In this document: piece by piece, positions 18,549 to 27,066 of the stretch | How positions within the stretch are numbered: the stretch's first letter is position 1 | How the letters are laid out: each line of letters begins with the position of its first letter | Assembly: GCA_965208025.1 (NCBI GenBank) | Contig: OZ242302.1 | Location: forward strand, 2,852,001 to 2,916,000 | Origin: Bin80 sp965208025 | GTDB taxonomy: Bacteria > Bacteroidota > Rhodothermia > Rhodothermales > Bin80 | DNA: 64,000 bases | Direction: 5' to 3' | The notes under the pieces: generated by a model | The model's input: only the letters and a program-made list of their open reading frames with translations | What the model was told of the DNA's origin: nothing | Database searches by the model: none | Position numbers and translations under genes: made by a program

Positions 18549-20501
18549 CCTGACTTCGACGGTTTACAATTTTCTAAAAACAAAGAAAGCCTTATTTTTC
18601 AGTGGGTACAGGTCTTTTGGAAAGAGTGTTCAGGCAAGTTTGAACACTACAAACACCGTCGGTTTTGCCGCTTTTTGCGGTCTAAATACCAGACGTTAAG
18701 CAATCACTTGGGAGGCGGGTTACGGGTCTTTTTCCAAGGGTACGGTCTGGCGCTGAATCGTCAACCCCATCGCTTTGTAAAGCCGAATTTTTGTACTGTT
18801 GGCCGCCGACGGGATCGCAAAATGACGCTTGATCGTCTTGTCTTGTACCACGGACACCTCTACTTCACGCAACTGAGCCAAAATCTGTCCCTCACTGATG
18901 GGCGCCTCCGCGCCATGTCGCGTGTTGTAGATTCGACGCAGAATGCGTAGCATCGCAAAGGCGGCAAAGCATATGGCAATGTGTGCACGAACCGCCATGG
19001 TATGCTTTAACACACGAAAGCCTTCCTCAATCTGCCATAATCCCCCGTACTGCGCATACACTTGCGCAGCGGAGGATGCCTTGAGACTCGTCCATACCCC
19101 ATGCAACCCCTCCAATTGACGATCCTTCTCAATGGCCGCTGCATTCAGCTTCACCGCATTCCGGTTCACGTTCAAGTAACGACCCTTCCGACCCGATCCC
19201 TTGACCCCAGATGCCAAACGCTTCTGGGCTTTCGTTACCGCTTTCTCACGCTCGTGTGCATCCTTCGCCGCACGCTTTGGACAATATCGCAAGATGAGCC
19301 GCCTCCCCCCAATACGCACTTCGCTTACCTTGCGACCGTCTGCGGTGGACTGCCACTTATGCGTGCCCGTAACCTTACGCAAGTCCTCCGCCTTCATTGA
19401 GCGCAAACGGGCCGCAACCACATAGTCATGTCCCATACTTTGCAGTAAGGCGACATGGTCCGCACTCAGCATCCCAGAATCCGCCACAACCACCACACGG
19501 TCCAGTGCAAAACGGGCCTTCAACGAGGTGATCGCTGGCTCCAGTGTCTTAACGTCCGCGGTGTTGCCTTCAAACAACTCATAGCCGACGGGCAGTCCGT
19601 CACGGGTCTGCATCAGGGCCAACACCACCTGCACACGAGTATGCTTCCCATCTTTACTGTATCCCTTCTTGCGGAGTCCGTCGGGCTTGTCCGAAGCAAA
19701 CGCCAGCGTGGTCACATCAAAAAACAGTACACCCAGCTTGCTTCCGAGTAAGTCGGTCACCTCCCGGGCCACGATCGACTGCAACTGCGCAATACGCCGA
19801 TCATCCACCGCATCCATCATGCGGTAAAACTTGTGGACCGGGACTTCCACGCCATCTTCCTTGGACAGTTGCCGCGCATGAGCCAGTTTGCTGTCTCCAG
19901 GGGCTCCTAGACGTAACAATACGGCCTGCCTGAATAGACGCGCAGCCATCGCATGCCGTTTGGAAAACAACTGATCGAACCCCATCCGCATATACAAGGC
20001 CCCAAACACCTCATGAAAGCCCACACAGATCCGCTTGACCTCCTCCAGCTTGCGGATATCTTCCAGCGGGATGGGCTGGTCGGACGGTTTCCTACGTCGG
20101 GCCTCCAATGCGGCATGCGCACTATGCTCCGACGGAAACAAGGACGGCTTGCTCTCTTCTTCAATCCGCAATCGTTCCTGTTCCGCGATGTGCAGGAGGG
20201 CCTCCAATGCCGGGCCTTCGGGGGCCGTGCCCATATAGCGCACGATCCTCTGCCGCACTTTGCCATCCTTTGTGCGGTCATTGCGCACGATCTGGACGGC
20301 AATGTTTTGGGTCGTCTTTCGTTTGAGTTTGCGGACAAACATGATATAGGTAAGATACGGCACACAGTTCAAATATCCAAATCAAAAAACAGACTGAACA
20401 CTACATCTTGGAAACTCGGAAAACAGGGCTGAAATGGCCCCAAAATCACTCGAAAATGACTATTTTGCCCTCCAAGTCAACACCTACTTGTCGAAGTCAG
20501 G
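18549..20501. mobile_element. IS1634-family-like insertion sequence
   Basis: The element is bounded by inverted repeats: CCTGACTTCGAC at 18549-18560 and its complement GTCGAAGTCAGG at 20490-20501. Just outside, both ends carry TAGT/ACTA with a one-base offset, so the true ends may lie 3-5 bp further out. I could not identify a target-site duplication. It carries one complete transposase gene on the minus strand, and its right end cuts straight into an IS110-family transposase frame. Confidence 0.75.
18720..20342 (-). CDS. Transposase, IS1634-like (IS4 superfamily DDE)
   Basis: A 540-residue transposase starting at MFVRKLKRKTTQN (ATG 20342), the usual N-terminus of the family, followed by VQIVRNDRTKDGKVRQRIVRY-type sequence (about residues 18-37). 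DDE residues can be assigned: first Asp in LFFDVTTLAF, second in VVVADSGMLSADH, and Glu in LWQIEEGFRVLKHTM (YREK-like region). A beta-strand-rich insertion between the second Asp and Glu is present, as in IS4-type enzymes. The frame is intact and the inverted repeats are close by, so the element may still be active. An upstream in-frame ATG at 20372 adds ten unlikely residues. Confidence 0.9.
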   Translation of the reverse strand: MFVRKLKRKTTQNIAVQIVRNDRTKDGKVRQRIVRYMGTAPEGPALEALLHIAEQERLRIEEESKPSLFPSEHSAHAALEARRRKPSDQPIPLEDIRKLEEVKRICVGFHEVFGALYMRMGFDQLFSKRHAMAARLFRQAVLLRLGAPGDSKLAHARQLSKEDGVEVPVHKFYRMMDAVDDRRIAQLQSIVAREVTDLLGSKLGVLFFDVTTLAFASDKPDGLRKKGYSKDGKHTRVQVVLALMQTRDGLPVGYELFEGNTADVKTLEPAITSLKARFALDRVVVVADSGMLSADHVALLQSMGHDYVVAARLRSMKAEDLRKVTGTHKWQSTADGRKVSEVRIGGRRLILRYCPKRAAKDAHEREKAVTKAQKRLASGVKGSGRKGRYLNVNRNAVKLNAAAIEKDRQLEGLHGVWTSLKASSAAQVYAQYGGLWQIEEGFRVLKHTMAVRAHIAICFAAFAMLRILRRIYNTRHGAEAPISEGQILAQLREVEVSVVQDKTIKRHFAIPSAANSTKIRLYKAMGLTIQRQTVPLEKDP

Positions 20502-21096
20502 ACTATATCTGGAACCAGCGTCTTTCACAGGACTGAGCGCAAGAACTTTCTGAATCAACGACCGACCGATGAGCGGCGACGCATCTTTGATCTCCACTAT
20601 GCGAATCTGGATCATGCAACCGCAATGATGAAGACCTCCCTTGCGACGATGGTGGATCTGGGGAACCGATACCCAGAGATTGTCCGATTCCAGTGCGTCC
20701 CCGGCATTGGCAAGGTAGGAGCACACCGATTCAGTGCATTCATCCAAACGCCATTCCGGTTTGCCACCAAGCAGAAGCTGTGGCGCTACTGTGGACTCGG
20801 GATTCGTATGCGCGAGAGTGCAGGGAAGAAGGTGACGGGGCTCCATCTGGACCGTACCGGGATCGGTGCACTGAAAGCAGTGAGCTATCGGTGCTGGATG
20901 ACATCTTTACAAACCAAAGAACCGAACGAGGTCGCGTCATTTTACAGCGCCTCGCTCCAACGCACAGGGAATGAGATCTGCACGTCTCAATACCCAACGG
21001 AAGGTTCTGACCATACTCTGGACTATTTGGAAACAGGATGTAGACGATAACCCAAACCTTTGTGACGTACACCAGCGCTCTGGAGTGACCACATAG
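20502..21096 (+). pseudogene. IS110-family transposase remnant, 5' truncated and frameshifted
   Basis: Reading from the IS1634-like right end, an open frame gives HRTERKNFLNQ and then FQCVPGIGKVGAHRFSAFI and LWRYCGLGIRMRES, the transposase_20 helix-hairpin-helix region of IS110 enzymes. The N-terminal RuvC-like DEDD domain is missing, and it is not found on the other side of the inserted element (only about 30 bp lie between that element and the RluA-type gene), so the insertion was accompanied by a deletion. A one-base surplus near 20979 shifts the frame; correcting it restores a standard IS110 tail (ARLNTQRKVLTILWTIWKQ) that ends at TAG 21094-21096. The gene cannot make an active transposase. 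Confidence 0.8.
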
Positions 21097-21580
21097 ACGG
21101 TGTGAGCTCTATTGTGTTTCGCAACGGATGCTTACGGATTTGGGTGTTGCTGAGTATGCTCTAAAATTGATCTAACTCCACGGTGTGGAAGTTCAATATT
21201 GAGGTTAGCAACTTAGCAGATATGCCCCATAAGACTTTGGCGCTCAGTTGATTGAGACGCCCATAAACGAGTTTGGCAAAATCGCTCATCTCCTTCGTAT
21301 AGTAAATCCTAAACAAGCAAACCGAAGCGACACACGAACAGAATTCATCGTAGCGCTTGACGTCTAACCATGGTTACGAAAGATGCGCCCTGCAAAATTT
21401 CACATATTTTGTTGCATGGAAGGAATAGGTGTGAAACTTAGTTTTCCAAACGAGTTGATTTGTGCTACGGTAAGGGACTTGATTAGAGAGAGGTGTCACC
21501 TGGGGCTCTATATTTGGATATTACAGAGTCCTGCGAAAATGGGGACTGAACCCAGTCCTCGAGATCGTTAACTGCAGAAA
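21097..21580 (-). other. Gene-poor segment with possible transposase fragment
   Basis: No complete gene. On the minus strand, 21373-21161 is open for 70 codons without an ATG (DVKRYDEFCSCVASVCLF, then MSDFAKLVYGRLNQL and SAKVLWGISAKLLTSIL, ending at TAG). The composition resembles C-terminal ends of IS982/IS4-type transposases, but the match is only an impression. It fits the surrounding IS debris. Confidence 0.3.
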
Positions 21581-22762
21581 TCACCGCTCAAATCCCGAAC
21601 CCCGGCCACGCTCCACGCGGCTTTTCTGCGGCTCGCGGGGGAGCTCAATCTTCTCTCGGGTATAGGTCTCCGTTAACCAATTATGCATAGAGGGGATGGA
21701 CACAATATATCCCAGATCATTCTGTTCCAGGATTCCTTTTTCTTCAAATTTCTGAAATATATCCTCCGCATTACTTTGTCCGTACTCCTGTCTCAGTGAA
21801 GATATGATGGTTTTATACTCTGCGGGGGTTTCTGGGGAAACTTCCGCGATTGACCTTGTCAGGCAGCGGATCTGATCTACACGAAAACCGCTTACTCGTT
21901 GCTTGTAGTACACCCTGCGAGCTTCGTGCCCAGCTTCCAATACAGAACTTAATCCATCCGGCGTCATGACACCACTATTTGCTTGAAGGTACTCCGAAGC
22001 AAGGCCTGCATAACATTGGATATGTTGGGGCCATCCATGCGTCTCCTGCGCGATTGCATCCATCCACGCTGACGGATCCCCTTGTCCTCTTCCCTCCTTT
22101 ATCAGCCAGTCCTCAATCACTAAGCGCTCAGACTCTTTGCTTAACGCCCCCAACTCTACAACACAATTCCGTCCAAACCTTGAAATGTCCAATGTTTGAA
22201 AGGCTTTTAAGGTTGGATTCAGTCCAGCAGCAAGGAGGACGACCGGCTTATTTAGTTGTCCATTATGGATCGCATTCAGAACATTAGCAGCCATGGACTT
22301 TTCGATGCCCTCGGGGACGTTGGTTCCTCCCAGCCTTTGGGCTTCATCCAGGATGAGTAGTAAGGGGGCCTCACCTTTTTGGAGTAATCTTTTTATCGTA
22401 TCCGGTGATCTTTCTGCACTGACTTTTGCAGACGCAAACCCCGGGATGGAAAGTTCGGCCTCCCCCCCTTCAATACTGAGTTCTTTTCGCAAGCCAAGAG
22501 AGTTGACTAATGCGCTCACATCCCAAAGAGCCGGCGGATCAATGACCGCAACCTTCCAGTCGGTGGCTTTGGCCATCTTCATGCATTCATGAAGAAGAGC
22601 ACTTTTCCCTGCGCCAGGCGCACCATGGATCAGGAAAGTGGTGCCAGTCTTTGAGGCATGTGCTCGTTCTAGTAATTTCTTGAAATCTCGCCGGACCTTT
22701 TCCCTCCCGTGAAAATACGGGGAGGGTCCACGATCATAGGCAGCTGTGAGCGGTGCAGACAT
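21581..22762 (-). CDS. AAA ATPase (AAA_16-like)
   Basis: A 393-residue P-loop ATPase. Walker A is GAPGAGKS (47-54) and Walker B LLLILDE (134-140), followed by an AQRLGG stretch. The N-terminal YFHGREKVRRDFKKLL is the usual lead-in of AAA_16/Orc-type ATPases that bind a 'box 1' region. The C-terminal third (about 270-370, with an EDIFQKFEEKGILEQND block) looks like a winged-helix domain, as in Cdc6/STAND-related and transposon ATPases. No membrane segment. It stands alone between transposon debris and the P450 gene and could be a cargo gene or a defence component; neither can be shown from sequence. Start ATG 22762. Confidence 0.7.
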   Translation of the reverse strand: MSAPLTAAYDRGPSPYFHGREKVRRDFKKLLERAHASKTGTTFLIHGAPGAGKSALLHECMKMAKATDWKVAVIDPPALWDVSALVNSLGLRKELSIEGGEAELSIPGFASAKVSAERSPDTIKRLLQKGEAPLLLILDEAQRLGGTNVPEGIEKSMAANVLNAIHNGQLNKPVVLLAAGLNPTLKAFQTLDISRFGRNCVVELGALSKESERLVIEDWLIKEGRGQGDPSAWMDAIAQETHGWPQHIQCYAGLASEYLQANSGVMTPDGLSSVLEAGHEARRVYYKQRVSGFRVDQIRCLTRSIAEVSPETPAEYKTIISSLRQEYGQSNAEDIFQKFEEKGILEQNDLGYIVSIPSMHNWLTETYTREKIELPREPQKSRVERGRGSGFER

Positions 22763-23234
22763 GACGCAGTTTGTGTTATAGCTAATTAGACAAGTCCATG
22801 GATGGATCGGTTCCGCCGGGTTCTATTTGAAAATGAACCAGTTCATCCTGCTCACTTTGTCCAAAGCGTACTCTATTATACGATCAGACGTCATGAGCAA
22901 CCCCAACCTGCGGAAAAGGACTCGGTTAGGCCGGGATGGGAATCGTGTGGTTTCTGTAATTTGGCATAAACTCCGGTTTGGGAATCGCACGCTTCCTTTG
23001 GTGGGGTATTTGGACGATCTCTTTAGTTGGGGTAGTTTAATTGTGGTTCTGGGATCCCACGCTGGTTAAAGACGCGATTCAGGTATATTTAGATGTATCA
23101 GTTGGGATGCGTATATTGTTATATGTGTAACCAAGCATTTCCCCAGTCCCGACAGAAACTAATTAATTAGAGTATGAGGCTTACCGAAATATTTGGTAGT
23201 TGCTTAGAGTGTTTTCCCTGGTTTTCCTGAATAG
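22763..23234 (+). other. Intergenic region upstream of the GPP34-P450 gene
   Basis: A 472-bp gap between divergent genes. A short plus frame at 22893-23069 (starting MSNPNLRKRTRLGRDG) has no recognisable family and I do not call it. The stretch 23090-23150 is AT-rich and probably holds the promoter for the P450 gene; no clean -35/-10 pair is visible. Confidence 0.4.
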
Positions 23235-25265
23235 ATGATGAACGAAATCAACACTTCGTCTGAGATCAGTCTTGCAGAAGAACTGATCCTTCTGACATTA
23301 AACGAAAAGACAGGTTACCTTGAGATCGTGCCGGGCTGGGAATTCTCGTGTGTTATGTCTGGGGCAATGATTGCTGATCTTGCTCTGAAGGGTCGGGTTG
23401 ATACAGATCTGGAGTCGCTCTACCTGATTGACGATACTCCGACAGGAGATCAACTGCTTGATTTTACGCTCCAGGAAATTGCCACATCCAACATAGTTCA
23501 CGATGCGCAGTTTTGGATTGAGAAAAACGCAAGCCGGGTTGATGATGTGGTCTCTACTTCGTTTGACCGTCTGGTAGACAGAGGAGTTCTCGTTCGCGAG
23601 TCTGGCGAATTTTTCGGTTTGGCTCGCTCCGTTTCCCGATCGGGTCTCTATCCACATTTAGACTCTTCAAGACGTGAAGCGAAGGCACGAATTCTGGATG
23701 TGATCATACATGATACTCTCCCCGATCCTCGAGATGCGATTCTGATCGCTTTACTTCATGCGTGTGGAGGGTTCAAGACCTTACTTGAAGAGGAAGACTA
23801 TGAAGATTCGGTTGAGCGGATTGAATTGGTATCCAAACTGGATCTTCTGGGGCGTACGGTCGCTACTGCGGTGGAAAATAGTGTTCTCCAGCCCAGGCGA
23901 AAAGCCCCGAAAACCAAGCCTATTCCCAAAATTGGAATTCGTGAATTTTTGAAACAACGAGATTTTCTTCGCGGATATATCCCGCGGGGGTTGTATCGGC
24001 TTCATTCGGACCATGGTTCGGTCATTAAACTACCGTTTAAGATGCAGGGGTTTCCCACCTACCTAATGACGGGAGCGGGTGCAAACCTGTGGATTCACAA
24101 AAACGGTCGATTCTATTTTCGATCAAAGGAATATATCAGAGACTTCGAAAATGCATTTGGTTCTACAAGAACTCTGCCTGGGCTTGATGGTGCAGACCAT
24201 TATCGGATGCGTAAAGGCTTGAAGGGGGTCTATTCTCGTTCTGCGATTGGATGCAGGCTTCCAGAACTATACCATCACAGTCGGAGATCCATGAGCAAAT
24301 GGAAGGAGGGAGATGTGTTGCCAGTCATGGATACACTGAGGTCGTACATGAGCGCTCAGGTCTCACATTTGGTCTACAATGTGGATTGTTCACATTTCTC
24401 CGACGAATTGCTGGACTTTCAGCATCGTGCGTTGATCGTGCACACCATGAATGCGTTCCCCAAATTCATGATCAAAACACCTAAAATGAAACGCTACAGA
24501 AGGCGTGTGGCTGAATTTCAGGAGATGATCATTTCATCGCATACACCGGGGCAGCGTAGAGGTCAACCAATGGATATTGCCGATGGATATCTGGAGCTCT
24601 ACAAGAATGATCCTCAGTTTGTGTCAGAAACAGATTTGACCTTCTCGTTTGTCGCAGGCATGGTTGCAAGCATATATTTGGGTTCGGGGATTTCCCTCGC
24701 ACTTTACTGCATGCTTCGAAATCCAGAAATCCACGAGGCTGTCTATCAGGAAGCAGAGAAGCTTTTTGGGAACGGACGAACCCCCGAAGATCAAGATTTT
24801 TGCCCCAGAAGCACGGACGTAACTCTACGTATGATGATGGAGGCTACTCGAATGTATCCCGTGATTCCATGGCAGGTGAGAGGCGTTGTGAATCGGTGCG
24901 TTTTTGACGGATATGAAATTCCCTCCCGGTCACGGGTTCTGATCGGTCACACCGCAACTCATTATAATAGTGATTTTTTCAAGGATCCCTACAAGTTTGA
25001 TATAGACCGCTATTTACCAGAGCGGTCGGAGCATACACAGCCAGGGGCCTACATGCCCTACGGTTTGGGTACACATACCTGCCTCGGACGTCGTTATACT
25101 GATCTTCAGGTTGCCGTAAACCTTATGCTCATTGCCTATCATTTTAAACTGGAAATTCTCCCCAAGAAGGGGGAAATCAAAATCAATCCGCTTCCGAATT
25201 GTCATCCCCGAAAATATCTCAAGTTTCGTGTCGCCGAGGTCAGAAACCCGATTCCTACTGCATGA
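23235..25265 (+). CDS. GPP34 domain fused to cytochrome P450
   Basis: A 676-residue fusion. Residues about 8-215 are a GPP34 (Golgi phosphoprotein 3) domain: SLAEELILLTLNEKTGYL, GAMIADLALKGRVDTD, PTGDQLLDFTLQEIA and DPRDAILIALLHACGG all fit the bacterial GPP34 pattern, a fold that binds acidic lipid headgroups in eukaryotes. Residues about 245-670 are a P450: ExxR is E536-R539 (EATR), the PERF-like region reads DRYLPERSE, and the heme thiolate is C616 in YGLGTHTCLGRR (first position Tyr instead of Phe). The I-helix reads AGMVAS (474-479), lacking the acidic residue and threonine normally used for O2 activation, so chemistry may be atypical. No signal peptide or TM helix; the GPP34 part could hold it at the membrane. 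Substrate unknown; the adjacent Erg6-like gene points to a sterol or other isoprenoid lipid. Confidence 0.85.
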   Translation: MMNEINTSSEISLAEELILLTLNEKTGYLEIVPGWEFSCVMSGAMIADLALKGRVDTDLESLYLIDDTPTGDQLLDFTLQEIATSNIVHDAQFWIEKNASRVDDVVSTSFDRLVDRGVLVRESGEFFGLARSVSRSGLYPHLDSSRREAKARILDVIIHDTLPDPRDAILIALLHACGGFKTLLEEEDYEDSVERIELVSKLDLLGRTVATAVENSVLQPRRKAPKTKPIPKIGIREFLKQRDFLRGYIPRGLYRLHSDHGSVIKLPFKMQGFPTYLMTGAGANLWIHKNGRFYFRSKEYIRDFENAFGSTRTLPGLDGADHYRMRKGLKGVYSRSAIGCRLPELYHHSRRSMSKWKEGDVLPVMDTLRSYMSAQVSHLVYNVDCSHFSDELLDFQHRALIVHTMNAFPKFMIKTPKMKRYRRRVAEFQEMIISSHTPGQRRGQPMDIADGYLELYKNDPQFVSETDLTFSFVAGMVASIYLGSGISLALYCMLRNPEIHEAVYQEAEKLFGNGRTPEDQDFCPRSTDVTLRMMMEATRMYPVIPWQVRGVVNRCVFDGYEIPSRSRVLIGHTATHYNSDFFKDPYKFDIDRYLPERSEHTQPGAYMPYGLGTHTCLGRRYTDLQVAVNLMLIAYHFKLEILPKKGEIKINPLPNCHPRKYLKFRVAEVRNPIPTA

Positions 25266-25511
25266 GCGTGTGCAGAGGGGAGTGTTGGGAATGTGGCAAT
25301 CAGGAGATACTCTCTGCACTTCCCATACTATGACAGTAGTAATTTGAATTGTCCTAGATCCATGACTCCCCTTACCATGTGGGTGGAACCCCAAGTTTTA
25401 TGGCATTTCCCATTGGAACGGATGAGATGGGAAGAGAATGATCTCTGGAAGAATCATCGCCAAGCAGAGGACTCTTTTTTCGTCTCCAATCACTGAGGTA
25501 GAGGATCAACC

Positions 25512-26543
25512 ATGCTGTGGAAGCTATCAAAAAGGCTTAAGGATGCGTATCAGGAGGGAAATGTTGCCCGTCGTGTACAGGATTTTGAGAGTTGGATGGA
25601 GCGAGCGACACCCGAAGCAGTGGATTCGGGTGATTACGACCACACCCAACTGGTCAAAGACTACTACGATCTTTACCATGAGTTAATGGCATGGAGTTGG
25701 GGCGAGTCCTTGCACTTCGCACCTCTTGCCCCGCATGAGACACTCGAGGACTCCAAAACCCGCCATCAGCGGTTGATGATTGACAAGCTGAACCTGAAGC
25801 AGGGCATGACAGTGGTTGATGTCGGTTGTGGGATTGGTGGCCCGATGCGTCGTGTAGTTCGTGAGGCAAGTGTTCGGGTTGTTGGCATGAACATCAACAC
25901 GATCCAGCTCGAAAAGGCGAAACGATTGAATGCCGAAGCTGGGCTCGATCACATGGTTGATTATCTGGCTTGCAGCTTCATGCATATGAACGGTATTGAA
26001 GATAACACCTACGACCGGGGGTATGCTATTGAGTCAACATGCTACGCCCCGGATAAGCAAGGTGCGTTTGAAGAGATATTTCGCGTACTGAAACCTGGCG
26101 CTCTGTTCTGGGGGCAGGAGATGTGTTTGACCGATAAGTTTGATCCGAACAATAGATGCCATTGTGATCTTAAGTTTGACCTCCAGCGTGATCTTGCACT
26201 AAAGGATATCGCCACATTCCAAGAAGTGAATCAAGCGCTTGAGGCGGTAGGGTTCCATATTATTGAGGGGCTGGACCGGGGCGTATCAGGGAAAGGGTCG
26301 ACGCCATGGTATCAGCCCATGGAGAGTCGACATGGGATGTTGGGGAACGTCTTGTTCCGACTCCCAAGGGGCCGTAGAATAATCATTGCAGGATCAAAGC
26401 TGGCCGAACTGATTGGGTTGTTTCCAAAAGGATCCGCAGAAGTCTTGCGATCCATGGACCGAGCTGCTGATGCCTATGTCGCGGGTGGCAAAACGGGTAT
26501 CTTCACGCCATTGTACTGTTTTTTGGCGCGCAAACCCCATTAG
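25512..26543 (+). CDS. Sterol C-24 methyltransferase-like SAM enzyme (Erg6-like)
   Basis: A 343-residue SAM-dependent methyltransferase very like eukaryotic Erg6. The aromatic sterol-binding region aligns (YYDLYHELMAWSWGESLHF, about 51-69), SAM motif I is VDVGCGIGG (102-110), then YAIESTCYAPDKQGAFEEI and EIFRVLKPGALFWGQEM match Erg6 blocks, and the tail (VAGGKTGIFTPLYCFLARKP) is close to the yeast enzyme's C-terminus. Expected reaction: methyl transfer from SAM to a side-chain double bond of a sterol or related isoprenoid. A bacterial tocopherol- or carotenoid-type methyltransferase is the alternative, but the full-length pattern favours the SMT family. It lies 246 bp after the GPP34-P450 gene on the same strand. 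Start ATG 25512. Confidence 0.85.
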   Translation: MLWKLSKRLKDAYQEGNVARRVQDFESWMERATPEAVDSGDYDHTQLVKDYYDLYHELMAWSWGESLHFAPLAPHETLEDSKTRHQRLMIDKLNLKQGMTVVDVGCGIGGPMRRVVREASVRVVGMNINTIQLEKAKRLNAEAGLDHMVDYLACSFMHMNGIEDNTYDRGYAIESTCYAPDKQGAFEEIFRVLKPGALFWGQEMCLTDKFDPNNRCHCDLKFDLQRDLALKDIATFQEVNQALEAVGFHIIEGLDRGVSGKGSTPWYQPMESRHGMLGNVLFRLPRGRRIIIAGSKLAELIGLFPKGSAEVLRSMDRAADAYVAGGKTGIFTPLYCFLARKPH

Positions 26544-27066
26544 ACAGGTACGCACTTCGTTGCCGTGCATATTGCGTAGAATCAAAGGGAGAGATTATAC
26601 TGATCCAGAGGCTATAACCTGAGGTTGTCACCGAATCCGCTGATGTCCGAAGAAAGTCTGGATTGACCTGTCACAATTTTCATCAACAAACCAACCTTAT
26701 TTCGTGATGTTGGGGAACAGTGGCAGCAATTACATGGCAGTGATGTTGTTTCACGTAAAGCTATTTTGTATATTCTCGGAGCGGCAATGGCAACTTCTAT
26801 TTATATCCAAGCATCGTAATCTCATGCTAATGTTAGTAACCGTGTGTGGATTATGGATTCAGTAGGCATCCCAGAGAGAGATGTTCATGGAATTCATCAC
26901 AGCTACCATTAAGTTCAAGGATACAGTGGATTTCAGAAAAGACCTTGGTTGTTCTCTGCCTGTGTTCCGTAGCAAGTATTAATATCCCGAGAAGTGAACG
27001 ATTCCCAAAGCATGAAAAAAAATCTCTATTACCATCCTGGAAGATTTGAAGATTTGACACGATCCA
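26544..27066 (+). other. Intergenic region between methyltransferase and efflux genes
   Basis: A 523-bp spacer. A 50-codon open stretch in the plus strand (including FRDVGEQWQQLHGSDVVSRK, then AILYILGAAMA, stop near 26820) has coding-like character but no start codon, so it may be a decayed gene. No terminator hairpin with T tract is visible. Confidence 0.35.

Noticed and set aside
21541..21575. GGGGACTGAACCCAGTCCTCGAG looks like part of a tRNA T arm
   Set aside because: The TTCGA core is missing and no acceptor or anticodon stem can be drawn.
22827..23069. 80-codon frame upstream of the GPP34-P450 gene
   Set aside because: No recognisable motif, no clear ribosome binding site, and atypical composition.
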